5,772 nucleotides of DNA from Propionibacteriaceae bacterium UBA4569 (lineage in GTDB: Bacteria > Actinomycetota > Actinomycetes > Propionibacteriales > Propionibacteriaceae). Position 1 is the stretch's first letter. The number at the start of each line of letters is the position of its first letter. The stretch is taken from the NCBI GenBank assembly GCA_002387005.1, contig DGKN01000118.1, positions 7,495 to 13,266 of the forward strand, in the 5' to 3' direction. The position numbers and the translations under genes are program-made. Of the stretch, positions 1 through 5,267 are shown in pieces. The notes under the pieces are model-generated. The model did no database searches and was not told the origin of the DNA. It saw nothing but the letters and a program-made list of their open reading frames with translations.

Positions 1-26
1 CAAGTCCCTGGCGGTGTACCAGACCA

Positions 27-54
27 AAGGCCCAGGCTCACCGAGCCGGGCCTT
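27..54. terminator. Terminator-like hairpin near the left edge
   Basis: The arms AAGGCCC/GGGCCTT and GGCT/AGCC pair around a CACCG loop, with one bulged A at position 34, giving an 11-pair GC-rich stem. On the plus strand it is followed by GATCTTT, and on the minus strand by TGG, so neither side has a full U-tract. It probably ends transcription of a gene lying left of the window. That gene cannot be identified, because no frame in positions 1-76 gives recognisable protein. Confidence 0.4.
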
Positions 55-76
55 GATCTTTGTCCGTGGGTGCTCC

Positions 77-147
77 CGTCAACGCGTCTGTTGGAACACC
101 AACGCCGCCCGTGCATGGGTGGCGTTCGTGATCCCAGGGTGGCGTTG
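77..147 (+). repeat. Palindromic repeat, copy 1 (four-half-site dyad)
   Basis: The core is a near-perfect inverted repeat, AACGCCGCCC (101-110) and GGGTGGCGTT (117-126), around GTGCAT. One pair is G-T. Outside it, CAACGC at 80-85 and GCGTTG at 142-147 sit symmetrically about the same centre (113.5), each 20 bases from the matching inner half-site. Positions 77-126 match the reverse complement of 1173-1222 at 44 of 50 bases by hand count. It lies about 100 bases upstream of the AbiEi-like gene. It could be an operator, an RNA hairpin or a dispersed REP-like element. Confidence 0.8.
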
Positions 148-151
148 GGGT

Positions 152-189
152 TGTGGACAAGCGATCCGCGGCTTCTCGAGTTGTCCACA
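152..189. promoter_or_regulatory. Inverted pair of DnaA-box-like sites
   Basis: TGTGGACAA (152-160) and TTGTCCACA (181-189) are exact 9-base reverse complements separated by 20 bases. TTGTCCACA is the preferred DnaA box of high-GC actinomycetes such as Streptomyces. The pair ends 54 bases before the start codon at 244, so it lies in the likely control region of that gene. There is no AT-rich stretch, dnaA or dnaN, so this is not an origin. Binding by DnaA, or by the AbiEi-like protein itself, is inference. Confidence 0.5.
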
Positions 190-243
190 GGCGTCCTGCC
201 CCCGGGTCGCGCGTGAACCTGTTCGGTCTGCACAGTTGCCGAC

Positions 244-1164
244 ATGGACGAGGTGACGACGAAGCAGCTGCGCGAACGTGGCTACGGCGACCACGAGATC
301 GCCGCCCTCGTGCGAGCCGGCCAACTGGTGAGGGTACGACGAGGCATCTACGCCGCTGGACCAGCTGACGGACGCAAGACCAGCGAGCTGGAGGCCTACC
401 GGTCACGCATCCGGGCGGCAGTACTGGCGCGTGGGCAGCACGCAGTGGTGAGCCATGCGTCTGCGGCGGCGATGTGGGGCCTACCGCTGCGCCGGGTGGC
501 GACCCGGCTGGTCCATCTGACCGCGCCGGCGCTGACGCGGGGAAGGGCCAAGGCGGGCGTCCGGGTCGCCACCGCGTCCCTGCAGGCAGAGGAGATGACG
601 CTCGTCGACGGTGTGTTGTGCACCAGCGCGGCCCGAACCATCGCTGACCTCGCGCGAACCGAACCGGGTGGTTGGGCGCTGGCTGCCGCCGACGAGGCCT
701 TGCGCACGAGCCTGGTCACCGGTGACGAACTCCAGACAGCGGTGGGTCGGCTGAGCGGGGTCCGCGGGGTGCCGCAAGCCCGTCGGATCGTGTCGTGGGC
801 GGACGCTCGCTCCGGCAGCGTGGGTGAGTCGCTGAGCCGTCACCTGTTCATCAGGGCGGGACAGGCCCCCGACGACCTCCAGCACCAGCTGCGCCATGAG
901 GGCTGCTTCGACATCGTCGACTTCTGGTGGGCTCCACGCTTGGCCGGGGAGTTCGACGGGCGCCTCAAGTACCGCCTCGACAACCCGTCGGGACGCGACA
1001 TCGAGGACGTGTTGTGGCAGGAGAAGCAGCGCGAGGACCGGCTGCGCCGACAGGGCGTCCACTTCGCACGCTGGACCTGGGACGACGTGACCCATCGTCC
1101 GGACGATCTGCTCGGCCGCATCCGGGCGGGCCTGCGGGACGTCCGCTCTATGAACGCCGCCTGA
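244..1164 (+). CDS. AbiEi-type winged-helix protein with endonuclease-like C-terminus
   Basis: This 306-residue protein starts with a winged helix-turn-helix of the AbiEi antitoxin type (residues 1-38, with the typical LVRAGQLVRVRRGIYAAG). A middle AbiEi-like region (about 45-190) contains SHASAAAMWGL and TSAARTIADLAR. The C-terminal part (about 190-300) resembles the DUF559/Vsr class of PD-(D/E)xK nuclease folds: E195, D226 in IVDF, E236-F-D238-G with K242, then LWQEKQREDRLRRQG and RWTWDD. The acidic and lysine positions look intact, so catalysis is possible but unproven. In type IV toxin-antitoxin systems AbiEi represses its own promoter and opposes the nucleotidyltransferase AbiEii. No AbiEii gene is present here, and the downstream gene is convergent. 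The ATG at 244 fits the family start, although no clear Shine-Dalgarno or promoter is visible. Family assignment is fairly sure; function is not. Confidence 0.85.
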   Translation: MDEVTTKQLRERGYGDHEIAALVRAGQLVRVRRGIYAAGPADGRKTSELEAYRSRIRAAVLARGQHAVVSHASAAAMWGLPLRRVATRLVHLTAPALTRGRAKAGVRVATASLQAEEMTLVDGVLCTSAARTIADLARTEPGGWALAAADEALRTSLVTGDELQTAVGRLSGVRGVPQARRIVSWADARSGSVGESLSRHLFIRAGQAPDDLQHQLRHEGCFDIVDFWWAPRLAGEFDGRLKYRLDNPSGRDIEDVLWQEKQREDRLRRQGVHFARWTWDDVTHRPDDLLGRIRAGLRDVRSMNAA

Positions 1165-1222
1165 GATGCATCAACGCCACCCGTGCACGGGCGGCGTTGA
1201 TGGTCCAAAGGGCGCGTTGACG
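1152..1222 (-). repeat. Palindromic repeat, copy 2, inverted; between convergent genes
   Basis: The core palindrome spans 1169-1202 (CATCAACGCCACCC, GTGCAC, GGGCGGCGTTGATG) with a single mismatched pair. Outer half-sites GAACGC (1152-1157) and GCGTTG (1214-1219) lie symmetrically about 1185.5, each 20 bases from the inner ones, as in copy 1. Read on the minus strand, 1222-1173 matches 77-126 at 44 of 50 bases. The left outer half-site lies inside the last codons of the AbiEi-like gene. The stem could act as a bidirectional terminator between the converging genes, but neither strand has a U-tract. Confidence 0.8.
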
Positions 1223-1234
1223 TGCCGATGGACG

Positions 1235-2107
1235 TCAGCGCTGGTCAAGCAGCGCGAACTCGTCGTCCGTGAGATCCAGTTCCGCGGCCTTGGCCGAGTC
1301 GGTGATCGACTCCGGACGCGAGGCGCCCGGGATTGGGATCAGCTTCTCGCTCTTGCGCAGCTCCCAGGCCAGGACGACCTGTTGGGGGCTGACGCCGTGA
1401 TCGCGGGCAATGTCCCCGAAGCGTGAGAACTTCTCTCCCACCTCGGTAGCGCCACCACCGGTGCCGCCGAGCGGGCTCCAGGGCAGGAAGTTGATGCCGT
1501 GCTCGTCGCACCAGGCCAGCTCGTCCTCGCTGCAGCGGAAGCTGGGGGAGAACTCGTTCTGGACGCTGACCAGACCCCCCTCGCCGAGCACCTGGACCGC
1601 AACCTCGATCTCCTCCACATTCGAATTGGAGATGCCGACGGTTCGGATCTTGCCCTCCTTCTGGAGGTCGGCGAAGGTCTGGACGACCTCGCCATAGACA
1701 CGCCAGCGATCCGGGCGGTGCCACTGGTAGAGGTCGATCACGTCCACCTCGAGCGCCCTCAGCGACGACTCAACGGCCTTGCGCAGGTACGCCGGGGAAC
1801 CGTCACGCCCCCACTGCTCGCCCTCGCTGCGGGTGATGCCGCCCTTGGTGGCGACCACGATCCTGTCCCGGTTGGCCAAGCCCTTGAGGGCCTTCGCGAC
1901 GATGCGCTCGTTGCGGCCCATCGTGTCCCATGACGGCGCGTAGATGTCGGCCGTGTCGAAGAAGGTTATGCCGGCGTCCAGTGCTGCGTGGATGGCGGCG
2001 ACCGCCTGTTCCTCGCTCGGCAGGTCGCCCGTGCTGCGCATCGAGACCGGCATGCAACCCATGCCGATGGCGCTGACCTCGAAGGGCCCCAGTTGACGTG
2101 TCTTCAT
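1235..2107 (-). CDS. Aldo/keto reductase family oxidoreductase
   Basis: This is a 290-residue cytoplasmic NADPH-dependent reductase of the (beta/alpha)8-barrel aldo/keto reductase family, which reduces carbonyl groups to alcohols. The catalytic tetrad is complete: D51 and Y56 (FFDTADIY), K88 (VVATKGG) and H130 (YQWH). GISNSN (158-163) and the cofactor-binding stretch IPIPGASRPESI (257-268) are also typical. The start is set at the ATG at 2107, whose product begins MKTRQLGPFEV as usual for the family, with AAGG about 9 bases upstream. A TTG at 2137 would add ten residues and seems less likely. It lies 35 bases after gatD on the same strand, so it may be the last gene of the murT-gatD operon. 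That does not show a role in cell-wall synthesis. The substrate cannot be told from sequence. Confidence 0.92.
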   Translation of the reverse strand: MKTRQLGPFEVSAIGMGCMPVSMRSTGDLPSEEQAVAAIHAALDAGITFFDTADIYAPSWDTMGRNERIVAKALKGLANRDRIVVATKGGITRSEGEQWGRDGSPAYLRKAVESSLRALEVDVIDLYQWHRPDRWRVYGEVVQTFADLQKEGKIRTVGISNSNVEEIEVAVQVLGEGGLVSVQNEFSPSFRCSEDELAWCDEHGINFLPWSPLGGTGGGATEVGEKFSRFGDIARDHGVSPQQVVLAWELRKSEKLIPIPGASRPESITDSAKAAELDLTDDEFALLDQR

Positions 2108-2142
2108 GGGCACCAGCCTTGCACTCAACGCCCCCAAGGCAG

Positions 2143-2907
2143 CTAGCGGGACAGCGTCCGAGCGTGGGCGATTCGCTGCGCGCGTAGCTCGTCCAGCTCC
2201 GGCATGGGCAGCGGCTCGAGTTCGCGTCCAAGGGCCAGCTCGAGCAGGTGGTCGGCCAGCTCGGGATTGCGGGACAGCACCGGGCCGTGCGGGTAGGTGC
2301 CGATCACGCGTCCCTGCACTGCACCTTCGGTGCCCTGGCCATTGTTGCCGACACCCACCTCGACGCTGGCCAGCGGCGCCGCCTTGGGCCCCAGCGTGGT
2401 GTAGCCACCGTGGTTCTCGAAACCCGTCAACAGGGAGGCCGAGCCATCGGGACGGTTCCAGCGGTGCAGCACCTCGCCGACGGCGCGTTCGGTGCCACGT
2501 CGGGTGTCGACGTCCAGCAACCCCAGGCCCTCGACGACCTCGTCGCGGTCACCGACGGTGAAGGTGTTGCCGCAGATCTGATAGCCGGCGCAGACCGCGA
2601 ACAGCACGGCACCCGAGCCCAGGGCGGTGAACAGGCCACCGTCCTCCCGGATCGCCTTCATGGCGCTGATCTGCGCCATGTCCTCGCCGCCGCCAAGCAG
2701 GTAGAGCTGGCCGTCGGTTGGCAGCGCGTCCCCCGGCTCGACAACGACCATCTCGGCGTCGATGCCACGGCGGGTCAGGCGCTCCCGGCAGACGACGGCA
2801 TTGCCACGGTCACCGTAGATGCCGAGCAAACTCTGGTAGACCAGCACGATCTTGACGGGCCCGATCGGAGTCACCGGGGTCGAGGGGGCGGGGTTGGACG
2901 AGCTCAT
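2143..2907 (-). CDS. gatD: Lipid II isoglutaminyl synthase, glutamine amidotransferase subunit GatD
   Basis: GatD (254 residues) is the glutaminase half of the MurT/GatD enzyme. It releases ammonia from glutamine and passes it to MurT, which amidates D-Glu at position 2 of the lipid II stem peptide. It is a class I amidotransferase of the CobB/CobQ-like type. The nucleophile is C106 in FAVCAGYQ, the catalytic histidine is H207 in GTYPHGP, and the family signature GFENHGG is at 162-168. The N-terminal core VKIVLVYQSLLGIYGDRGN (18-36) is typical. About 17 Ser/Pro-rich residues precede it. The start at 2907 gives an ATGA overlap with the murT stop, which implies translational coupling. An open frame continues further upstream inside murT, but it encodes nothing family-like. 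The stop codon is TAG. Confidence 0.96.
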   Translation of the reverse strand: MSSSNPAPSTPVTPIGPVKIVLVYQSLLGIYGDRGNAVVCRERLTRRGIDAEMVVVEPGDALPTDGQLYLLGGGEDMAQISAMKAIREDGGLFTALGSGAVLFAVCAGYQICGNTFTVGDRDEVVEGLGLLDVDTRRGTERAVGEVLHRWNRPDGSASLLTGFENHGGYTTLGPKAAPLASVEVGVGNNGQGTEGAVQGRVIGTYPHGPVLSRNPELADHLLELALGRELEPLPMPELDELRAQRIAHARTLSR

Positions 2908-4169
2908 GCCAGGCCTCCGAGCTTGCGCAGCTGCTGAAACGGTGTGTAGGTGCTGATCACGTCGAGCAGCATGCCCGGATGGCCGCTGATCGCCGCCATC
3001 AGGTCGGGTTGGACGATGTGCTCGACGCCGGCGTAGTCCAGCCGAACGGCCAGGTCGAGGGCGCGGGGGCCGGTGCACACGACACGTCGTCCGCGCAGTT
3101 GTTCGTAGTCGACGTCCCACAGCCACGAGACGTCCTTGCCGTCGGCGGCGACTGCGTCGATCGCCAGCACCAGCGGATCGCTCTGCGCCAACGGCAGCGA
3201 CTCGGCCCAACCGGCGGGGTTCTTGGCCAGCAACAGCCGCGCCGTGGTGTCGCCGAAGGTGGTGGTCGCGTACCGGCCAGCGGGGGAGGTGACCTCGTGC
3301 ATGCCCTCCAGCGCGACCTTCGGTTCGATGCCCATCACGCGGGCGGCGGCCAGGGCCTGCGCGGCGTTGGCGCGGTTGAAGCGGCCGGGCACCTGCAGGT
3401 CAAGGGTCCACGTGGTGCCGTCGCGCTCGATCACCTCGTCGCCGTCGACGCGGTACTCGGCCTGGGGTTCGGTCAGTTCGCAGTTGGGACAGTCCCAGCG
3501 ATCCTCGTGGACGAGCACCGCGCCGCATTCAGGGCACAGGGCAGCGTCCTGGTTCCAGCCCGCGCCGGTGTCCACCCAGATGGTCTTGCGCGCGGTGCCG
3601 GCGGCCCAGACGACCAGGGGGTCGCGGGAGTTCGCCACGACGACCGGACCGTCCTCGCCGGCCTCGGCGAGGGCCTCGCGCCAGGAGCGTCCCAAGAACT
3701 TGATCTCGTGGTTGCGGTCCATCTGGTCACGGCTGAAGTTCAACAGCACCAGCACTTCGGGACGTCCATCGCGCACCATGCGCGGGACGACGCGTTCATC
3801 GGTCTCCAGGATGGCGATGTCGGCGCGGGGCTGCTCGCCGAGCGCAGACGCGATGCCGTGGTAGAGGTTCGCGCCGTCGGCATTGGTGACGACGCGACGA
3901 TCGGGGTCGGTGGTGCCCTGGCGGATCGCGGCGGTGAGCAGATGGGTGGTGGTGGTCTTGCCGTTGGTGCCGGTGACGGCGGCGATCCGCCTGTTGCGCA
4001 GCAGCTTGGCCAGCGCGTCCGGGTCGACCTGCAACATCACCTTGCCGCGGATAGAGGCGCCCGAGCCCTTGCCGGCCATGCGGGACGCGAGCGCCGCAGC
4101 CCGCCCGGCCTGGGTGGCGAGCCGCAGTCGCAATTGGGGAAGGAGATCACGATCAGGCATGAGGCCCAT
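2904..4169 (-). CDS. murT: Lipid II isoglutaminyl synthase, Mur ligase-like subunit MurT
   Basis: MurT (421 residues) is the ATP-dependent half of the complex. It activates the alpha-carboxyl of D-Glu in lipid II on the cytoplasmic face and forms the amide with ammonia from GatD. The Mur-ligase P-loop is TGTNGKTTTTHLL (66-78), with ETDER (122-126) in the central domain. A four-cysteine zinc ribbon is intact at C212/C215 and C227/C230. The C-terminal DUF1727 domain carries AKNPAGW (315-321) and ADGKDVSWLWDVDYE (342-356). Aspartates in this last stretch are the likely partners of the GatD active site, as reported for the S. aureus complex. Length and domain order are normal for the family. Two in-frame ATGs are possible, at 4169 or 4160. 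Neither has a clear Shine-Dalgarno, and a weak promoter fits leaderless use of the second. The gene leads the murT-gatD pair. Confidence 0.96.
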   Translation of the reverse strand: MGLMPDRDLLPQLRLRLATQAGRAAALASRMAGKGSGASIRGKVMLQVDPDALAKLLRNRRIAAVTGTNGKTTTTHLLTAAIRQGTTDPDRRVVTNADGANLYHGIASALGEQPRADIAILETDERVVPRMVRDGRPEVLVLLNFSRDQMDRNHEIKFLGRSWREALAEAGEDGPVVVANSRDPLVVWAAGTARKTIWVDTGAGWNQDAALCPECGAVLVHEDRWDCPNCELTEPQAEYRVDGDEVIERDGTTWTLDLQVPGRFNRANAAQALAAARVMGIEPKVALEGMHEVTSPAGRYATTTFGDTTARLLLAKNPAGWAESLPLAQSDPLVLAIDAVAADGKDVSWLWDVDYEQLRGRRVVCTGPRALDLAVRLDYAGVEHIVQPDLMAAISGHPGMLLDVISTYTPFQQLRKLGGLA

Positions 4170-4196
4170 TCTGTCAGGCGTCCGAGGTGGTGTGAC
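4160..4196 (-). promoter_or_regulatory. Possible murT promoter
   Basis: On the minus strand GTCACA (4196-4191) and CAGAAT (4173-4168) are 17 bases apart, resembling -35 and -10 elements. The -10 ends 7 bases before the ATG at 4160, which would make a leaderless mRNA starting at that codon. The elements match the consensus only partly, and the call rests on spacing. If it is correct, murT starts at 4160, not 4169. Confidence 0.3.
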
Positions 4197-4239
4197 GGAC
4201 CCAGGCGTGCGTCGTCACAGGGGTATCCGGTCAAGCAAG

Positions 4240-4273
4240 AGGCCCGGCCCGACGAAATCGTCGGACCGGGCCT
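4240..4273 (-). terminator. Intrinsic terminator after tRNA-His
   Basis: A 15-base stem (AGGCCCGGTCCGACG paired with CGTCGGGCCGGGCCT on the minus strand, one G-T pair) closes on an ATTT loop. It begins 6 bases after the tRNA-His 3' end and is followed by CTTGCTTG, a broken T-rich run. Its place between the tRNA and murT means murT needs its own promoter. Confidence 0.75.
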
Positions 4274-4279
4274 GTTCGG

Positions 4280-4352
4280 GGTGAGTAACGGGACTTGAAC
4301 CCGCGACCCCCTGGACCACAACCAGGTGCTCTACCAACTGAGCTATACCCAC
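4280..4352 (-). tRNA. tRNA-His (anticodon GTG)
   Basis: Read on the minus strand, the acceptor arms GTGGGTA and TACTCAC pair with one G-T. The D-arm is GCTC/GAGC and the anticodon arm CCTGG/CCAGG holds the loop TTGTGGT, so the anticodon is GTG. The T-arm CGGGT... with TTCAAGT is normal. The discriminator is C73 and a G lies at the -1 position (4353), both hallmarks of histidine tRNA. The genome encodes CCG where CCA would be, so the A is added after transcription. It sits downstream of orn on the same strand. Confidence 0.97.
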
Positions 4353-4357
4353 CATGT

Positions 4358-4382
4358 CGCGAAGCGGTCACCCGGTTTCGCG
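4358..4382 (-). other. Hairpin in the tRNA-His 5' leader
   Basis: CGCGAA (4358-4363) and TTCGCG (4377-4382) are perfect inverted arms that end 5 bases upstream of tRNA-His. If the promoter at 4391-4396 is real, this stem makes up most of the pre-tRNA leader. It might affect leader processing, or be chance in GC-rich sequence. Confidence 0.35.
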
Positions 4383-4390
4383 GCTTGAAC

Positions 4391-4396
4391 AGCCTA
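4391..4396 (-). promoter_or_regulatory. Candidate -10 element for tRNA-His
   Basis: TAGGCT on the minus strand fits the actinobacterial TANNNT -10 pattern. It would start transcription near 4384, about 30 bases before the tRNA. No good -35 is seen, and read-through from orn is an alternative source of the tRNA. Confidence 0.35.
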
Positions 4397-4425
4397 GCGG
4401 CTGAGGTGGTGATCCGCGAAATCGA

Positions 4426-4439
4426 GCCACGGAAGTGGC
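4426..4439 (-). terminator. Weak terminator after orn
   Basis: On the minus strand GCCAC-TTCC-GTGGC forms a 5-pair stem starting 8 bases after the orn stop, followed by TCGATTTCG. The stem and T-run are both short, so partial read-through into tRNA-His is likely if it works at all. Confidence 0.4.
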
Positions 4440-4447
4440 CAGCAGGG

Positions 4448-5074
4448 TCAGGACAGGTCGGCCGGACGGGCTCCGGTGAGCGTGCCCTGGTGCTTGCGCG
4501 CGATCACGCGCGCCTGGTCGGAGGTGGGCCCGGGTTGCGGGACAAAGACAGCCTCGCGGTAGTAGCGCAGCTCCTCGATCGACTCCTGGATGTCGGCCAG
4601 CGCGCGGTGGTTCCCCGACTTGGCGGGGGACTGGTAGTAGGCGCGCGGGAACCAGCGCCGTGACAGTTCCTTGATCGAGCTCACGTCGACATTGCGGTAG
4701 TGGACGTGGCCTTCCAGCACTGGCATGTCTCGGGCCAAGAACATCCGGTCGGTTCCGATGGTGTTGCCCGCCAGGGGTGCCTTGCGGACGCCGGGGACGT
4801 GCGCCCGGACGTACTCGAGCACCTGCTGCTCTGCTTCGGCCATGGTCATCCCGTCGGCCAGTTCGTCCAGCAGGCCTGACTTGGTGTGCATCTCGCGGAC
4901 GAAATCGCCCATCTGGTCCAGGGATTCCTGGGACGGCTTGATCAGTACGTCCACGCCCTCGCCCAGCACGTTCAGTTCCGCGTCGGTCACCAGGGCGGCG
5001 ACCTCGACAAGGGCATCCCTCGTCAGGTCCAGCCCGGTCATCTCACAATCGATCCACACCAGCATGTCGCTCAC
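4448..5074 (-). CDS. orn: Oligoribonuclease (DEDDh 3'-5' exoribonuclease)
   Basis: Orn (208 residues) degrades RNA fragments of about two to five nucleotides to monomers, and in many bacteria clears pGpG from cyclic-di-GMP turnover. All DEDDh residues are visible: D9 and E11 in WIDCEMTGLD, D109 in GNTIGTDRMF, and H156 and D161 in NHRALADIQESIEEL. The conserved YRNVDVSSIKEL is at 126-137. The protein is longer than E. coli Orn (181 residues) through a C-terminal tail (about 180-208), as in other actinobacteria. The start is set at GTG 5074 because a TAGAGT -10 ends 6 bases before it, which fits a leaderless transcript. The ATG at 5065 would remove three residues. orn is transcribed away from tRNA-Arg and towards tRNA-His. 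Confidence 0.96.
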   Translation of the reverse strand: MSDMLVWIDCEMTGLDLTRDALVEVAALVTDAELNVLGEGVDVLIKPSQESLDQMGDFVREMHTKSGLLDELADGMTMAEAEQQVLEYVRAHVPGVRKAPLAGNTIGTDRMFLARDMPVLEGHVHYRNVDVSSIKELSRRWFPRAYYQSPAKSGNHRALADIQESIEELRYYREAVFVPQPGPTSDQARVIARKHQGTLTGARPADLS

Positions 5075-5080
5075 CCGGAC

Positions 5081-5086
5081 ACTCTA
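5081..5086 (-). promoter_or_regulatory. -10 element of orn, leaderless type
   Basis: TAGAGT on the minus strand is followed by 6 bases (GTCCGG) and then the GTG start. That places the transcription start on or next to the first base of the codon. No Shine-Dalgarno is present, which fits leaderless translation. No clear -35 is visible. Confidence 0.5.
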
Positions 5087-5147
5087 CGACCCGTCCAGAT
5101 CAGCCATGGGCGGACCCGCCAGCCGCGGAGTCCAAGCCGCTCGCCGC

Positions 5148-5153
5148 TAGCAT
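5148..5153 (+). promoter_or_regulatory. Candidate -10 element for tRNA-Arg
   Basis: TAGCAT fits the TANNNT pattern and would start transcription about 6 bases before the tRNA at 5166. No matching -35 is visible. It shares the 91-base divergent gap with the orn promoter. Confidence 0.45.
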
Positions 5154-5165
5154 GGAGAGGCACAA

Positions 5166-5241
5166 GCCCCAGTAGCTCAGCGGATAGAGCAACAGCCTTC
5201 TAATCTGTCGTGCGCAGGTTCGATTCCTGCCTGGGGCGCCA
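5166..5241 (+). tRNA. tRNA-Arg (anticodon TCT)
   Basis: The acceptor arms GCCCCAG and CTGGGGC pair fully, the D-arm is GCTC/GAGC, and the T-arm is GCAGG/CCTGC around TTCGATT. G73 and an encoded CCA (5239-5241) complete 76 bases. The anticodon loop CTTCTAA gives TCT, which reads the rare AGA and AGG codons in this GC-rich genome. One oddity is that the anticodon stem ACAGC/TCTGT has a C-T mismatch at the pair closing the loop (positions 31-39). Confidence 0.96.
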
Positions 5242-5267
5242 AGGGGGAGCTTGCCGAAAGGGACGAG

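Noticed and set aside
77..189. CRISPR array or replication origin in the upstream repeats
   Set aside because: The repeats are mirror half-sites of 6-10 bases, not long direct repeats with spacers. Two DnaA-like boxes without an AT-rich region, dnaA or dnaN do not make an origin.
14..256. Short plus-strand open frame before the AbiEi-like gene
   Set aside because: It runs through the hairpin, the palindromic repeat and the TTGTCCACA pair, shows no protein family features, and has no ribosome site.
1166..1426. Small open frames reading through repeat copy 2 (HPCTGGV-type peptides)
   Set aside because: The peptides are translations of the palindrome and appear in several frames and on both strands for that reason. 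None has a start context or family match.
2908..3210. N-terminal extension of gatD into murT
   Set aside because: The upstream part is Arg/Gly-rich shadow sequence of murT. The ATG at 2907 gives the normal family length and a typical ATGA overlap.
2979..4298. Long plus-strand open frame (439 residues) opposite murT
   Set aside because: It is antisense to a well-supported murT with intact motifs. Its protein is low-complexity Gly/Ala/Arg/Gln sequence with no recognisable domain, as expected from GC-rich codon bias on the other strand.
5101..5147. GGCGG/CCGCC inverted bases in the orn to tRNA-Arg gap
   Set aside because: The arms are only about five bases and fully GC, which is common by chance at this composition.
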